From positions 124,001-188,000 of the forward strand of contig NZ_NFJT01000001.1 in assembly GCF_002160015.1 (NCBI RefSeq): a stretch of DNA of 64,000 nucleotides. Direction: 5' to 3'. The position numbers and the translations under genes were made by a program. The number at the start of each line of letters is the position of its first letter. The first letter of the stretch is position 1. Shown piece after piece: positions 17,157 through 24,084 of this stretch. The notes beneath the pieces are model-generated. The model was not told the origin of the DNA, did not search any database, and was given only the letters and a program-made list of their open reading frames with translations. The DNA is from Anaerofilum sp. An201 (GTDB lineage Bacteria > Bacillota > Clostridia > Oscillospirales > Ruminococcaceae).

Positions 17157-17720
17157 CTATGACTGCATTTTCTCACAACGGTCAATGAGATGCTCCAAAT
17201 CACCGCGCTTTAATTCTAAAATCCGCCGAAACCGGGCCATAGCATTCGGGTTCATACCGGTTTCCAGCCAGCCCAGGATCATACCGAAGCTGACACATTT
17301 CAGATAATCTACAACGGTGGTATAATCCTCAGATGTCATTTTTCGGTTGCCTAGAACGCCGTCTACATACGCCCTGACCACATAAGTACAGACCCGCCAT
17401 TGGTATTGCTCATAAATGTCTCGGTTGACGGAATGATAGATATGAAGCACCGCTTTCCGATTGGCCAGAGCAAATTCCAGTGCTGCATTGATACAATCGT
17501 CCAGGGAATCGATGGTAGGATGCTCCCGGATAATCCGCTCCGCATCCTCGTTCACTATATTTTCCATCAGTTGGGGCAGATCCTGATAGTAGTAATAGAA
17601 GGTATTGCGGTTCACCCTGCAGTCTTCTACAATATCCCGGACAGTAATCTGGGTCAACGGCTTTTCGTTGAGTAATTTAATAAAAGAAGCCCGAATAGCT
17701 TTTTTTGTAAAATTAGCCAA
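17157..17720 (-). CDS. TetR family transcriptional regulator
   Basis: A 187-residue TetR-type repressor. The N-terminal helix-turn-helix is clear in TQITVRDIVEDCRVNRNTFYYYYQDLPQLMENI (about residues 20-52, with the FYYYY recognition-helix pattern). The C-terminal domain has the TetR_C type helical pattern and would bind a small ligand. The start is TTG at 17718-17720, because an AAGGAGG placed inside the last codons of the upstream XRE gene lies eight bases before it; no ATG gives a good alternative. The gene stands upstream of the hydrolase and oleate hydratase, so fatty acids are a plausible inducer, and the two palindromic boxes are plausible operators. This link is inferred from position. 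Confidence 0.9.
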   Translation of the reverse strand: MANFTKKAIRASFIKLLNEKPLTQITVRDIVEDCRVNRNTFYYYYQDLPQLMENIVNEDAERIIREHPTIDSLDDCINAALEFALANRKAVLHIYHSVNRDIYEQYQWRVCTYVVRAYVDGVLGNRKMTSEDYTTVVDYLKCVSFGMILGWLETGMNPNAMARFRRILELKRGDLEHLIDRCEKMQS

Positions 17721-17723
17721 ACA

Positions 17724-17948
17724 TCACACCTCCTTATTACACAGCGTAACGACATCCGAAATATCACATTGAAGGGCAACACATATTTTTACGATCGTAT
17801 CCAGGTGGACTGGCTGATCCTTCCCCATTTTAGCAATAACGGACGAGCTAAGATGTGCCATATTCTGTAAATCTTTTTTCTTCAATTTACGGTCAATCAA
17901 CAGTTTCCAAAGGCCATTATATGAAAGGCTAAGCGTTACATTATCCAT
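17724..17948 (-). CDS. small XRE/Cro family HTH regulator
   Basis: A 74-residue single-domain Cro/C1-type DNA-binding protein (YozG-like). The helix-turn-helix covers about residues 20-65: KLKKKDLQNMAHLSSSVIAKM, then LDTIVKICVALQCDISDVV, the typical helix 4-5 region. It ends three bases before the TTG start of the TetR gene, whose ribosome-binding site lies in its last codons, so the two regulators are made together. Its target is unknown; autoregulation of this operon is usual in the family. Confidence 0.85.
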   Translation of the reverse strand: MDNVTLSLSYNGLWKLLIDRKLKKKDLQNMAHLSSSVIAKMGKDQPVHLDTIVKICVALQCDISDVVTLCNKEV

Positions 17949-18329
17949 CTTTCCACCCCACAGTATTATGCCATGATATATGAATTATAGCATTTTATCT
18001 TCTAATTCGCAATAGAATTTACACGAAATCGCTAATTTTATATGGTTAATAAAAGTCCGCCGATTACAAGTCATCACGCAAAAGTTTTTTGGAGACAATC
18101 TTCAGATAGAATTTATATTATATGGATGTTTGCAAAGTAGAAAGGATCAAATACGAAGGAAATTCGTATGTAGTGAGATGCCGCCCGGAAGGACGGCATC
18201 TTGTTTAATAGGCAGGAATACCATATTTCACTGATGAGATCTGTAAAATGCAACATATTCCGTCCCGCTCTTGATATCGTTCTTTATTCTGAATATAATT
18301 TAATCAATAGCTACGAAGGAGTTCAACAG
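17949..18329. other. intergenic region with tandem hairpins
   Basis: 381 bp between the divergent XRE gene and the plus-strand HTH gene. It is AT-rich up to about 18130, then carries two consecutive hairpins described separately. I see no convincing coding sequence. It marks the change from minus-strand resident-type genes to the plus-strand mobile-type block. Confidence 0.5.
18151..18206 (+). ncRNA. tandem hairpins, possible small RNA end or leader terminator
   Basis: Hairpin 1 has seven-base arms ATACGAA/TTCGTAT around GGAAA. Hairpin 2, seven bases later, has arms GATGCCG/CGGCATC around a ten-base loop and is followed by TTGTTTAAT. The second resembles a weak intrinsic terminator. Together they could end a short transcript begun in the AT-rich segment near 18100, or form a leader before the HTH gene at 18330. 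Confidence 0.4.
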
Positions 18330-18545
18330 ATGAAATACTTATCAACTGCGCAGGCTGCGACGCGTTGGGGGATATCACAGCGCCGAGTGGCGCTCCTATG
18401 TGAACAAGGCCGAATCGACGGTGCGCAAAAAGCAGGTCACACTTGGATTATCCCTGATACTGCTCGTAAACCACAGGATGCCCGGATTAAAACCGGCAAG
18501 TATGTTAAACAAGTAGGAGGTGACCCCATTGGCGATACCAACTAA
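18330..18545 (+). CDS. small HTH DNA-binding protein (excisionase/MerR-like)
   Basis: A 71-residue protein with an N-terminal winged HTH of the excisionase/HTH_17 kind: YLSTAQAATRWGISQRRVALLCEQGRIDGAQKAG, then HTWIIP as the wing. A longer reading frame exists, but AAGGAG six bases before this ATG fixes the start. The tail is basic. It overlaps the AlbA_2 gene by 17 bases and that gene's ribosome-binding site is inside it, so the pair is coupled. It may control excision or transcription of this block; the exact role is not visible. Confidence 0.8.
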   Translation: MKYLSTAQAATRWGISQRRVALLCEQGRIDGAQKAGHTWIIPDTARKPQDARIKTGKYVKQVGGDPIGDTN

Positions 18546-20046
18546 TATTAAAACGCTGCTGTCTGGCAATGTAGTGGAGTGGGCTCGGATAGAGTTTAAG
18601 GAAACATGGAATGCTGAAGCTTCACTCAAAACGATATGTGCGTTTGCCAATGATATCGACAACTGGGGCGGCGGCTATATTGTGATCGGCGTTAAAGAAC
18701 AGGATGGAAGACCTTCCTTTCCACTGCAAGGAGTGCCGCCTGAGAAAATCGATGCATACCAGAAAGATCTGCTAAACAAGTGTAAACTGATTCAACCTGA
18801 ATATCTTCCCATCGTTGAAGTGGTAGATTACGAAGGCAAAAAGTTTATTGTCATTTGGGCGCCCGGTGGAAATTCGCGGCCATACTCTTCTCCCAAGAGT
18901 TTTGCGAAAGACAGCAAAGAACGGGTTCACTATATCAGAAAAATGGCAAGCACCATTGCCCCCTCTGAAGCCGAGAAGCGGGATCTCTACAATTTGGCCA
19001 ACAACATCCCGTTTGACGACAGAGTCAACCATGAGGCGGATATCACGGATCTCAATATAACCCTGATACAGCAGTACCTGAAGGAAATCGGGAGTTCTTT
19101 GTACCAGGAGTCCATGACAATGGAGTTCACGGATCTCTGCAAGAGCATGAATATCGTCAATACGTTGCCGGAATACACTAAGCCGAAAAATGTCGGGCTT
19201 ATGTTTTTCAATTTGGAGCCGGAACGTTTTTTCCCTTGTGCGCAAATCGATGTTGTGGAGTTCCCGGATGATACGGGAGATCAGATCCGGGAAAAGATAT
19301 TCCGTGGCCCAATTCATCATCAACTGCGGGATGCACTGCAATACATCCAAAACAGTGTTCTGCAGGAGCGAGTTGTAAAGACAGATGGCGTTGCTGAAGC
19401 CGACCGCTTTTTTAATTATCCTTATGCGGCAGTGGAAGAAGCTCTGTGCAATGCAGTCTACCATAAAGGATACGACGAACGTGAGCCGATCGAGGTTCGT
19501 GTGGAACAGGACCGCATCATCATTGTGAGTCACCCAGGGGCTGACCGCTCTATTACTCAGGAGGGGCTGCGCGAGTATCGAGCTTACAGCCGAAGATACC
19601 GAAATCGAAGAATTGGCGAGTTTCTGAAAGAGATGCACCTGACTGAGGGGCGAAACACTGGATTCAGAAAGATCTGCAATGCACTTAGGCTCAATGGGTC
19701 TCCAGAACCATTGTTTGAAACCGATGACGAACGGACCTATTTTGCTACTACTATTTATATACATCCAGGATTTGTCCCGAAGCGGAACACCCAAATTCCA
19801 ATTGAAGGGGAAAATGACGGTGTAAATGATGGTGTACCTGAAGGTGTATTTGAGGGCCTAAGTAAAAGAGAGATAGATATTCTGGCTGCCATACGTAAAA
19901 ATCCAAAAGACTCTGCAGAGAAAATCGGAAAAGCTGTCGGTGTTTCAAAGTCCACAGTAGAACGTGCGCAGAAGAAACTAAAAGAATTGAGCCTAATTCG
20001 ACGGGATGGATCTGACAAAACTGGTAGATGGATCGTTCGTGATTAA
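18529..20046 (+). CDS. AlbA_2 (Schlafen-like) ATP-binding regulator
   Basis: A 505-residue protein. Residues about 15-130 form an AlbA_2/Schlafen N-terminal domain (RIEFKETWN, GGGYIVIGVKE). The middle is helical, and about 290-420 resembles the HATPase_c_4 domain of RecG-like predicted regulators, with EEALCNAVYHKGY as the N-box-like segment and LTEGRNTGFRKI as the glycine region. Near 420-435 is a repetitive NDGVNDGVPEG linker, then a winged HTH (AEKIGKAVGVSKSTVERAQKKL). Such proteins are putative transcriptional regulators, and some act in phage defence. The TTG start at 18529 is preferred because AGGAGGTGA lies eight bases upstream; a GTG at 18520 is inside that site. Confidence 0.82.
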   Translation: MAIPTNIKTLLSGNVVEWARIEFKETWNAEASLKTICAFANDIDNWGGGYIVIGVKEQDGRPSFPLQGVPPEKIDAYQKDLLNKCKLIQPEYLPIVEVVDYEGKKFIVIWAPGGNSRPYSSPKSFAKDSKERVHYIRKMASTIAPSEAEKRDLYNLANNIPFDDRVNHEADITDLNITLIQQYLKEIGSSLYQESMTMEFTDLCKSMNIVNTLPEYTKPKNVGLMFFNLEPERFFPCAQIDVVEFPDDTGDQIREKIFRGPIHHQLRDALQYIQNSVLQERVVKTDGVAEADRFFNYPYAAVEEALCNAVYHKGYDEREPIEVRVEQDRIIIVSHPGADRSITQEGLREYRAYSRRYRNRRIGEFLKEMHLTEGRNTGFRKICNALRLNGSPEPLFETDDERTYFATTIYIHPGFVPKRNTQIPIEGENDGVNDGVPEGVFEGLSKREIDILAAIRKNPKDSAEKIGKAVGVSKSTVERAQKKLKELSLIRRDGSDKTGRWIVRD

Positions 20047-20056
20047 GGAGACAGGT

Positions 20057-20683
20057 ATGGCACGACAATATAAGTTGGCCCGAAAAATGAAGAAAATCAC
20101 GCTGACGGCAGCAGCACGGGAACTGGGGGTAACGCAGCCAGCTCTCAGCAGCTGGGAGAGTGAGCGGAAGGCACCTTCAATTGAAGCGTTGATTCGCATG
20201 GCCAAATTCTATGGAGTCACAACGGATTTTCTGCTCGGGCTTTCTCAGGAAGCCGATCCAAGAAAAGACTGGCTGGCACCAATTGATCCTTCGCTTATTC
20301 CGGTTTTACACGAAACACCAGTATTCTCTCCAACTCGTGGCTGGGCGTTCGTTGATGCAGTAACTGAGGAATTACACTTTGCGAATGGCGAAACCCTGCC
20401 GGTATCCAATTTGAACGAACTGTATATTATGGCACCCGTTCTGATGTGCCCGTCAGTCACCAACAACCCGGCTCTCGCAAAGTCTGAACTGCAGGAGTAT
20501 GACGAGGTGTGGGTGGAGCCAATTTCTACGGATCGCTTGCTGCAGCAAGAGCTGCGTGGCTGGTACCGTGTGAAAAAATATTATGTTGAGAACACGATAG
20601 GTCAGAGATTCTATTTTGATTTCTATGGTGCAAAATGGCTGGCGTTTTCGTTGGAAGAAAAGGAGGCCCAAAATGAAGTATAA
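20057..20683 (+). CDS. XRE family regulator with C-terminal domain
   Basis: A 208-residue protein with a Cro/C1 HTH at about residues 8-63 (KLARKMKKITLTAAARELGV, TQPALSSWESERKAPS, ALIRMAKFYGVTTDFLLGL). The C-terminal 140 residues contain the short ISVEPI-like DEVWVEPIS and LLQQELRGWYRVKKYYV segments, reminiscent of the LexA/C2-like S24 region of phage repressors, but a Ser-Lys catalytic pair is not evident. ATG at 20057 is preceded by AAGGAG six bases upstream. It follows the AlbA_2 gene by 10 bp and overlaps the next gene, so the three are an operon. Confidence 0.82.
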   Translation: MARQYKLARKMKKITLTAAARELGVTQPALSSWESERKAPSIEALIRMAKFYGVTTDFLLGLSQEADPRKDWLAPIDPSLIPVLHETPVFSPTRGWAFVDAVTEELHFANGETLPVSNLNELYIMAPVLMCPSVTNNPALAKSELQEYDEVWVEPISTDRLLQQELRGWYRVKKYYVENTIGQRFYFDFYGAKWLAFSLEEKEAQNEV

Positions 20684-21008
20684 ATTGTATCGTGCTCAGT
20701 ATGAAATGCAATTTGATGAAAACGGCGAGCCGCTCGAATGGGAAGATGCGTTTGAATTGGTAGGTGTGGAATATGCCCAGGATGTTGATCGGGCAACACC
20801 TATTCTGATCAAGGCGGTTATAGATGAACTGAGTACGACACCTAAATACGCCAATTGTGAAGTGGCGGCTTTCGCACCGGACCTGTATACGCAGGAGTTG
20901 AGCGATGAGTACGACTATGAGATGATGGGAATCGTATATCCGCCGAACGCAGACCATAATATTCTTATTCCATTCCTTATCAAAGAGGAGGATGAGTCTC
21001 AGGAGTGA
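20673..21008 (+). CDS. uncharacterised acidic protein
   Basis: A 111-residue acidic protein I do not recognise. It is rich in Glu, Asp and Tyr, with no membrane segment or known motif: MKYKLYRAQYEMQFDENGEP, then a mixed alpha-beta pattern. AGGAGG six bases before ATG 20673 sits inside the end of the XRE gene, so the two are translationally coupled. It is the last gene of the 18.3-21.0 kb operon and is followed by a strong terminator. A partner or modulator of the XRE protein is possible, but nothing in the sequence shows it. Confidence 0.7.
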   Translation: MKYKLYRAQYEMQFDENGEPLEWEDAFELVGVEYAQDVDRATPILIKAVIDELSTTPKYANCEVAAFAPDLYTQELSDEYDYEMMGIVYPPNADHNILIPFLIKEEDESQE

Positions 21009-21036
21009 GACTCTGCCCTTACGACAAATTCAAATA

Positions 21037-21077
21037 AAAGTGCTGCCCTGGCTGGTGATGCCGGGACAGCACTTTTT
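21037..21077 (+). terminator. intrinsic terminator of the AlbA_2/XRE operon
   Basis: Arms AAGTGCTG-CCC and GGG-CAGCACTT with a T5 run follow the stop by about 30 bases. The A-run before and T-run after make it bidirectional-capable. Confidence 0.85.
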
Positions 21078-21225
21078 CATTTGAGGGCGTTCTCTTTAAA
21101 GGCCCTTTATAGAACATTGCTTCTTATAATGCGAGTGAACTCGAATTTATGACAGCAAAAAAACGGACGGTTTCCGGAATGAAGTGACCCCAAAAAGTTA
21201 GACAATATTTGAAAGTAAAAATTGT

Positions 21226-21975
21226 TTAAGCAACCGATAGGGCTTGCTGTCCGTGAATTGCAGGCGGCAAGCCCTTCAGCTTTGCCTTGATGCGACGGTT
21301 GTTGTAGTAGTCCAGGTAGTCCAGCAGTTCCCCCTTGAAGTGTTCCATAGATTTGAATTCTTGCAGATACAGCAACTCACTTTTGAGTAAGCCAAAGAAA
21401 TTTTCCATGACAGCATTGTCCAGGCAGTTTCCTTTGCGGCTCATGCTCTGTCGGATACCCTTGCTTTTCAGCATCTGCTGGTACTGCTTGTGCTGGTACT
21501 GCCAACCCTGGTCGGAATGAAGGATTAAGCCTGTTCCATCCGGAATTGTTTCAAAGGCTTTTGTGAGCATTGTTGTCACCATGCTCATAATCGGACGCTC
21601 GGAAATAGTGTAGCTGACCAGATAGCCGTTGTGCAGATCCAGGATTGGAGAAAGATAGAGCTTCTGACCGAAGAGGCTAAACTCCGTCACATCAGTAACC
21701 CATTTCTGGTTTGGTTTTTCCGCATAGAAATTTCGATTGAGCAGATTCGGTGCAATTTTTCCCACTTCACCCTTGTAAGAGCGATATTTCTTGCTTCTGA
21801 CACGGCAAAGCAATCCCAGCTGCTTCATGAGACGCTGTACCGTCTTGTGGTTCAGATGAATCCCTCTGTTGTGCAGCGCTGTGGTAATACGGCGGTAACC
21901 ATACCGCCCTTTGTTTTCGTGGCTGAGAGCTGCGATTTCCGTTTTTGCCACTTCATATTTGTCTGCCTGCTCCAT
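21226..21975 (-). CDS. IS3-family transposase OrfB (DDE integrase core)
   Basis: 249 residues from the first internal ATG, carrying the DDE catalytic triad: Asp in WVTDVTEF, Asp in LHSDQGWQYQ and Glu in DNAVMENFFGLLK, plus the GYRRI and HKTVQRLMKQLG segments of the HTH_21 region. The frame is open upstream through about 22078, into the end of orfA, so the active protein is probably the OrfAB fusion made by -1 frameshifting at the A-tract near 22070 (codons AGA AAA CGC in the orfA frame). The integrase core looks intact, so the element may be active. Confidence 0.93.
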   Translation of the reverse strand: MEQADKYEVAKTEIAALSHENKGRYGYRRITTALHNRGIHLNHKTVQRLMKQLGLLCRVRSKKYRSYKGEVGKIAPNLLNRNFYAEKPNQKWVTDVTEFSLFGQKLYLSPILDLHNGYLVSYTISERPIMSMVTTMLTKAFETIPDGTGLILHSDQGWQYQHKQYQQMLKSKGIRQSMSRKGNCLDNAVMENFFGLLKSELLYLQEFKSMEHFKGELLDYLDYYNNRRIKAKLKGLPPAIHGQQALSVA

Positions 21976-22064
21976 CCGCTTTAGATGATAGTAGAACGTG
22001 GCACGGGGAAGCTGAGCGATTGACAGAAGGATATCCAGAGCGTGGCTTTGCCTCAGCTTTTGAA

Positions 22065-22430
22065 CTACCTGCGTTTTCTGCGCTGGCGTCGCTCGTCTTC
22101 CAAAACCAAGGCTTGCAAGTTTTTTAAGTATTCATTCTCCGCACGAAGTCTTTGAACCTCTGCCAGCAGATCTTCTTCCACTTCTTTCGGCAGTTGCCGG
22201 GGGCGTCCTCTACTCCCTCGGCCCCGCCGTTCTACTGCAAAGCCTTCCGGCCCTTCCGTTAAATAGATGCGTTCCCAATCCTGAATGCGGCGATGACTGT
22301 TGACCTCAAATCGACGTGCTGTTTCGCTGTAACTCAGCTTCTCCTTCTGCATGGTTTCTATTACCATTTTCTTAAATGCTGGCGTGTATCGTTTATTTGG
22401 TATTCCTTTTGGCATAGTAAAGCACCCCAC
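22065..22430 (-). CDS. IS3-family transposase OrfA (HTH)
   Basis: A 121-residue protein; the likely start is MPKGIPNKRYTPAFKK, a few codons in. It has an HTH at about residues 20-50 (SYSETARRFEVNSHRRIQDWE) and a C-terminal leucine-zipper-type coiled coil (EVEEDLLAEVQRLRAENEYLKNL) that allows dimerisation. It ends in a basic RRQRRKRR tail, within which the -1 shift into orfB would occur. It binds the terminal repeats of the element. Confidence 0.92.
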   Translation of the reverse strand: MGCFTMPKGIPNKRYTPAFKKMVIETMQKEKLSYSETARRFEVNSHRRIQDWERIYLTEGPEGFAVERRGRGSRGRPRQLPKEVEEDLLAEVQRLRAENEYLKNLQALVLEDERRQRRKRR

Positions 22431-22471
22431 TTCTTATCCAGTATATCATACTGTCTAACAAATGGGGTGCA

Positions 22472-22869
22472 GTTCAAATCAACCTTGACTTTTTTAAAAC
22501 ATACTATATACAGGAGATTTTGACTTGACCAATACCGTATATTGTGTTAGAGTGTATGTGTAATTGATTTTTGTGCGCGCCTGTATTGGGCTTTCAATCC
22601 GATAGGAGAGAAACGCGGAGCAATCTGCATTGCACACGCAGTTCAAGTTTGTATGCGTCAGTAGGATAGTCATGCTCATAAGCGGCTATTTTGCTGGCTT
22701 TTTTGTTTTTGCGGGGTTTTGCCCCCTAATTTCAGCGAGAATGACGATGGTTCACAGCGATGTGAACGCCAGTGCCAAATGGCAAGGAGATCGTTGTTCT
22801 CGCTTTTTTTATTGTCCAAAATGCCGCGAGGTGTTTGGAATATATCAATACAGAAAGGTGGAACGCAGA
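22472..22869 (+). other. non-coding leader before the YqaJ/RecD operon
   Basis: 398 bp between the insertion sequence and a small basic gene. It contains a candidate promoter (-35 TTGACC at 22525-22530, 17 bp, TAGAGT at 22548-22553), a T6 run after a weak AGCGGC/GCTGGCT hairpin near 22680-22705, a GGGG/CCCC hairpin near 22712-22726 and a multi-branched RNA structure at 22734-22810. Several potential terminators ahead of the operon suggest attenuation or antitermination control. A long frame across it starts with atypical residues and is not credible as a gene. Confidence 0.45.
22734..22810 (+). ncRNA. multi-branched structured RNA with terminator-like tail
   Basis: A closing stem of 15 pairs (AGCGAGAA with TTCTCGCT, continued by TGACGAT with ATCGTTG through two wobble pairs) encloses two further hairpins: GTTCACA/TGTGAAC around a GCGA tetraloop at 22750-22767, and TGCC/GGCA around AAAT at 22773-22784. 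A T7 run follows immediately. The three-way-junction form is more elaborate than a simple terminator and looks like a regulatory leader or small RNA. I do not recognise a known riboswitch class. Confidence 0.55.
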
Positions 22870-23025
22870 ATGATGAAGTACAAGAAGAAGTTTTTTGACA
22901 CGCCTTTCCGCCGGGGTGCGGTGGTAAAAGGGAATGTCAGAACTCGCAAGAAAGGGGGAAACTACAGACCGTTTCCAAAAGTGATGCGGCCTTATCGCCG
23001 CAGTGTAGAAAGAAAGGAGTGTTGA
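22870..23025 (+). CDS. small basic protein
   Basis: A 51-residue, strongly basic protein (MMKYKKKFFDTPFRRG, then many Lys and Arg, ending RRSVERKEC). AAAGGTGG lies about eight bases before the ATG. The stop overlaps the ribosome-binding site of the YqaJ gene, so coupling is likely. It may bind nucleic acid or a partner nuclease. No family is recognised and, given its size, it may also be spurious. Confidence 0.45.
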   Translation: MMKYKKKFFDTPFRRGAVVKGNVRTRKKGGNYRPFPKVMRPYRRSVERKEC

Positions 23026-23027
23026 TC

Positions 23028-24083
23028 TTGCCGGACATCATACTTCCATATGAGCCCATCGTCATCACCGATACCACAGATCTCCCCAGAGATGAATGGC
23101 TTGCATACCGCAAGACCGGAATCGGCGGCAGCGATGTTGCAGCAATTCTCGGCATCTCACCCTTTGGGACTGCGCGGGATATCTACTATGACAAGCTGAG
23201 CATCGCCTCCTTTTACGATGATGAGGCAAACAAGTACCAGAAAAAGATCGGTACCCTGCTGGAAGATGTCGTGGCTGAGATGTTCGCAGAAGTCACAGGA
23301 TACCGTGTCTTCAAAATCCGGAAAATGTTCCGCAGCCGTGAGCATTCTTTTATGCTTGCGGATGTAGATTTTTTTGTCCAACTGCCAGATGGAAGTTTTG
23401 CCATTTTGGAATGTAAAACGACCAGTCCGGACGCTACAGAGAAATGGTGGGATGGCGACAAACCAACCGTTCCCCTCAACTATCAGCTCCAGGGCCGACA
23501 CTATATGCCGGTCATGCACATCAACAAGATGTTCTACGCCTGCCTGCATGGGAACAGCGAGAACTATCTGATTGTCCGCGAGCTGGACAGAGATTTGGAG
23601 TATGAGGCCGAGATGATCGCGTTGGAAGAAGATTTTTGGAACAATCATGTTCTGCGTCAGGTGCCGCCGCCCTATATCGAAGAGGGCGATCTCATCATCG
23701 AGAGTGTGCGCCGGCATTTTGGACCAGCCAATACAGATCTGCCCCCGATTGCTTTGACCGGACAGTCTTCCCATTATCTGCTGCGTTTTCTGGAGTTGCA
23801 GCAGGCCAAGAGCGAGGTCGAGGCCTCTGTTGAACAGATTGACCAGGAATTACAGCGCATGAAAGGATTGATTGTAGCCGAACTGGGGGCCGGCTGCTCC
23901 GCTACCTGCGATGTGAATGGGACACCGTATCTGGTGACCTACAATCCCGTCCGCAAACCAACGGTGACGAAGGAAAACCTGATTCGCCTGCGGGCGCAGT
24001 ATCCAGACATCTACAATGAGTATGTAAGTATTTCCGAAAGCCGCCGTTTTTATGTGAAAGAGCGGCGGGAGGAGGTCGCTTAG
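23028..24083 (+). CDS. YqaJ-like viral recombinase/exonuclease
   Basis: A 351-residue YqaJ/lambda-exonuclease-type nuclease that would chew 5' ends of double-stranded DNA for homologous recombination. The family start RKTGIGGSDVAAILGISPFG is at about residues 25-44. GTLLEDVVAEMFAEVTGYRV carries the first catalytic Glu, and ADVDFFVQ with FAILECKTTS carry the Asp and the E-x-K metal site, with YQLQGRHYM following. The TTG start at 23028 is chosen because AAAGGAG lies 8 bases upstream; GTG 23019 overlaps that site. It is directly followed by the RecD2-like helicase (1 bp gap) as part of an element recombination operon. No RecT/Bet annealing protein is recognised nearby; the 26433 gene is a possible substitute. 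Confidence 0.92.
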   Translation: MPDIILPYEPIVITDTTDLPRDEWLAYRKTGIGGSDVAAILGISPFGTARDIYYDKLSIASFYDDEANKYQKKIGTLLEDVVAEMFAEVTGYRVFKIRKMFRSREHSFMLADVDFFVQLPDGSFAILECKTTSPDATEKWWDGDKPTVPLNYQLQGRHYMPVMHINKMFYACLHGNSENYLIVRELDRDLEYEAEMIALEEDFWNNHVLRQVPPPYIEEGDLIIESVRRHFGPANTDLPPIALTGQSSHYLLRFLELQQAKSEVEASVEQIDQELQRMKGLIVAELGAGCSATCDVNGTPYLVTYNPVRKPTVTKENLIRLRAQYPDIYNEYVSISESRRFYVKERREEVA

Positions 24084-24084
24084 G

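Larger units (their letters stand above)
21185..22471 (-). mobile_element. IS3-family insertion sequence (IS150-like), about 1.29 kb
   Basis: The element is bounded by imperfect terminal inverted repeats: TGACCCCAAAAAGTTAGACA on the left and, reading inward on the other strand, TGCACCCCATTTGTTAGACA on the right. Inside are orfA and orfB in overlapping -1 phase, as in all IS3 members. Exact ends may differ by a base or two, since one end has an extra C. I could not see a convincing 3-4 bp target duplication (flanks AAG and GTT), so one end may have been altered after insertion. It sits between two operons and does not visibly interrupt a gene. Confidence 0.88.

Noticed and set aside
22630-22869. 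Long frame leading into the small basic gene
   Set aside because: It would run through the structured RNA and T-runs, and its first 80 residues look random.
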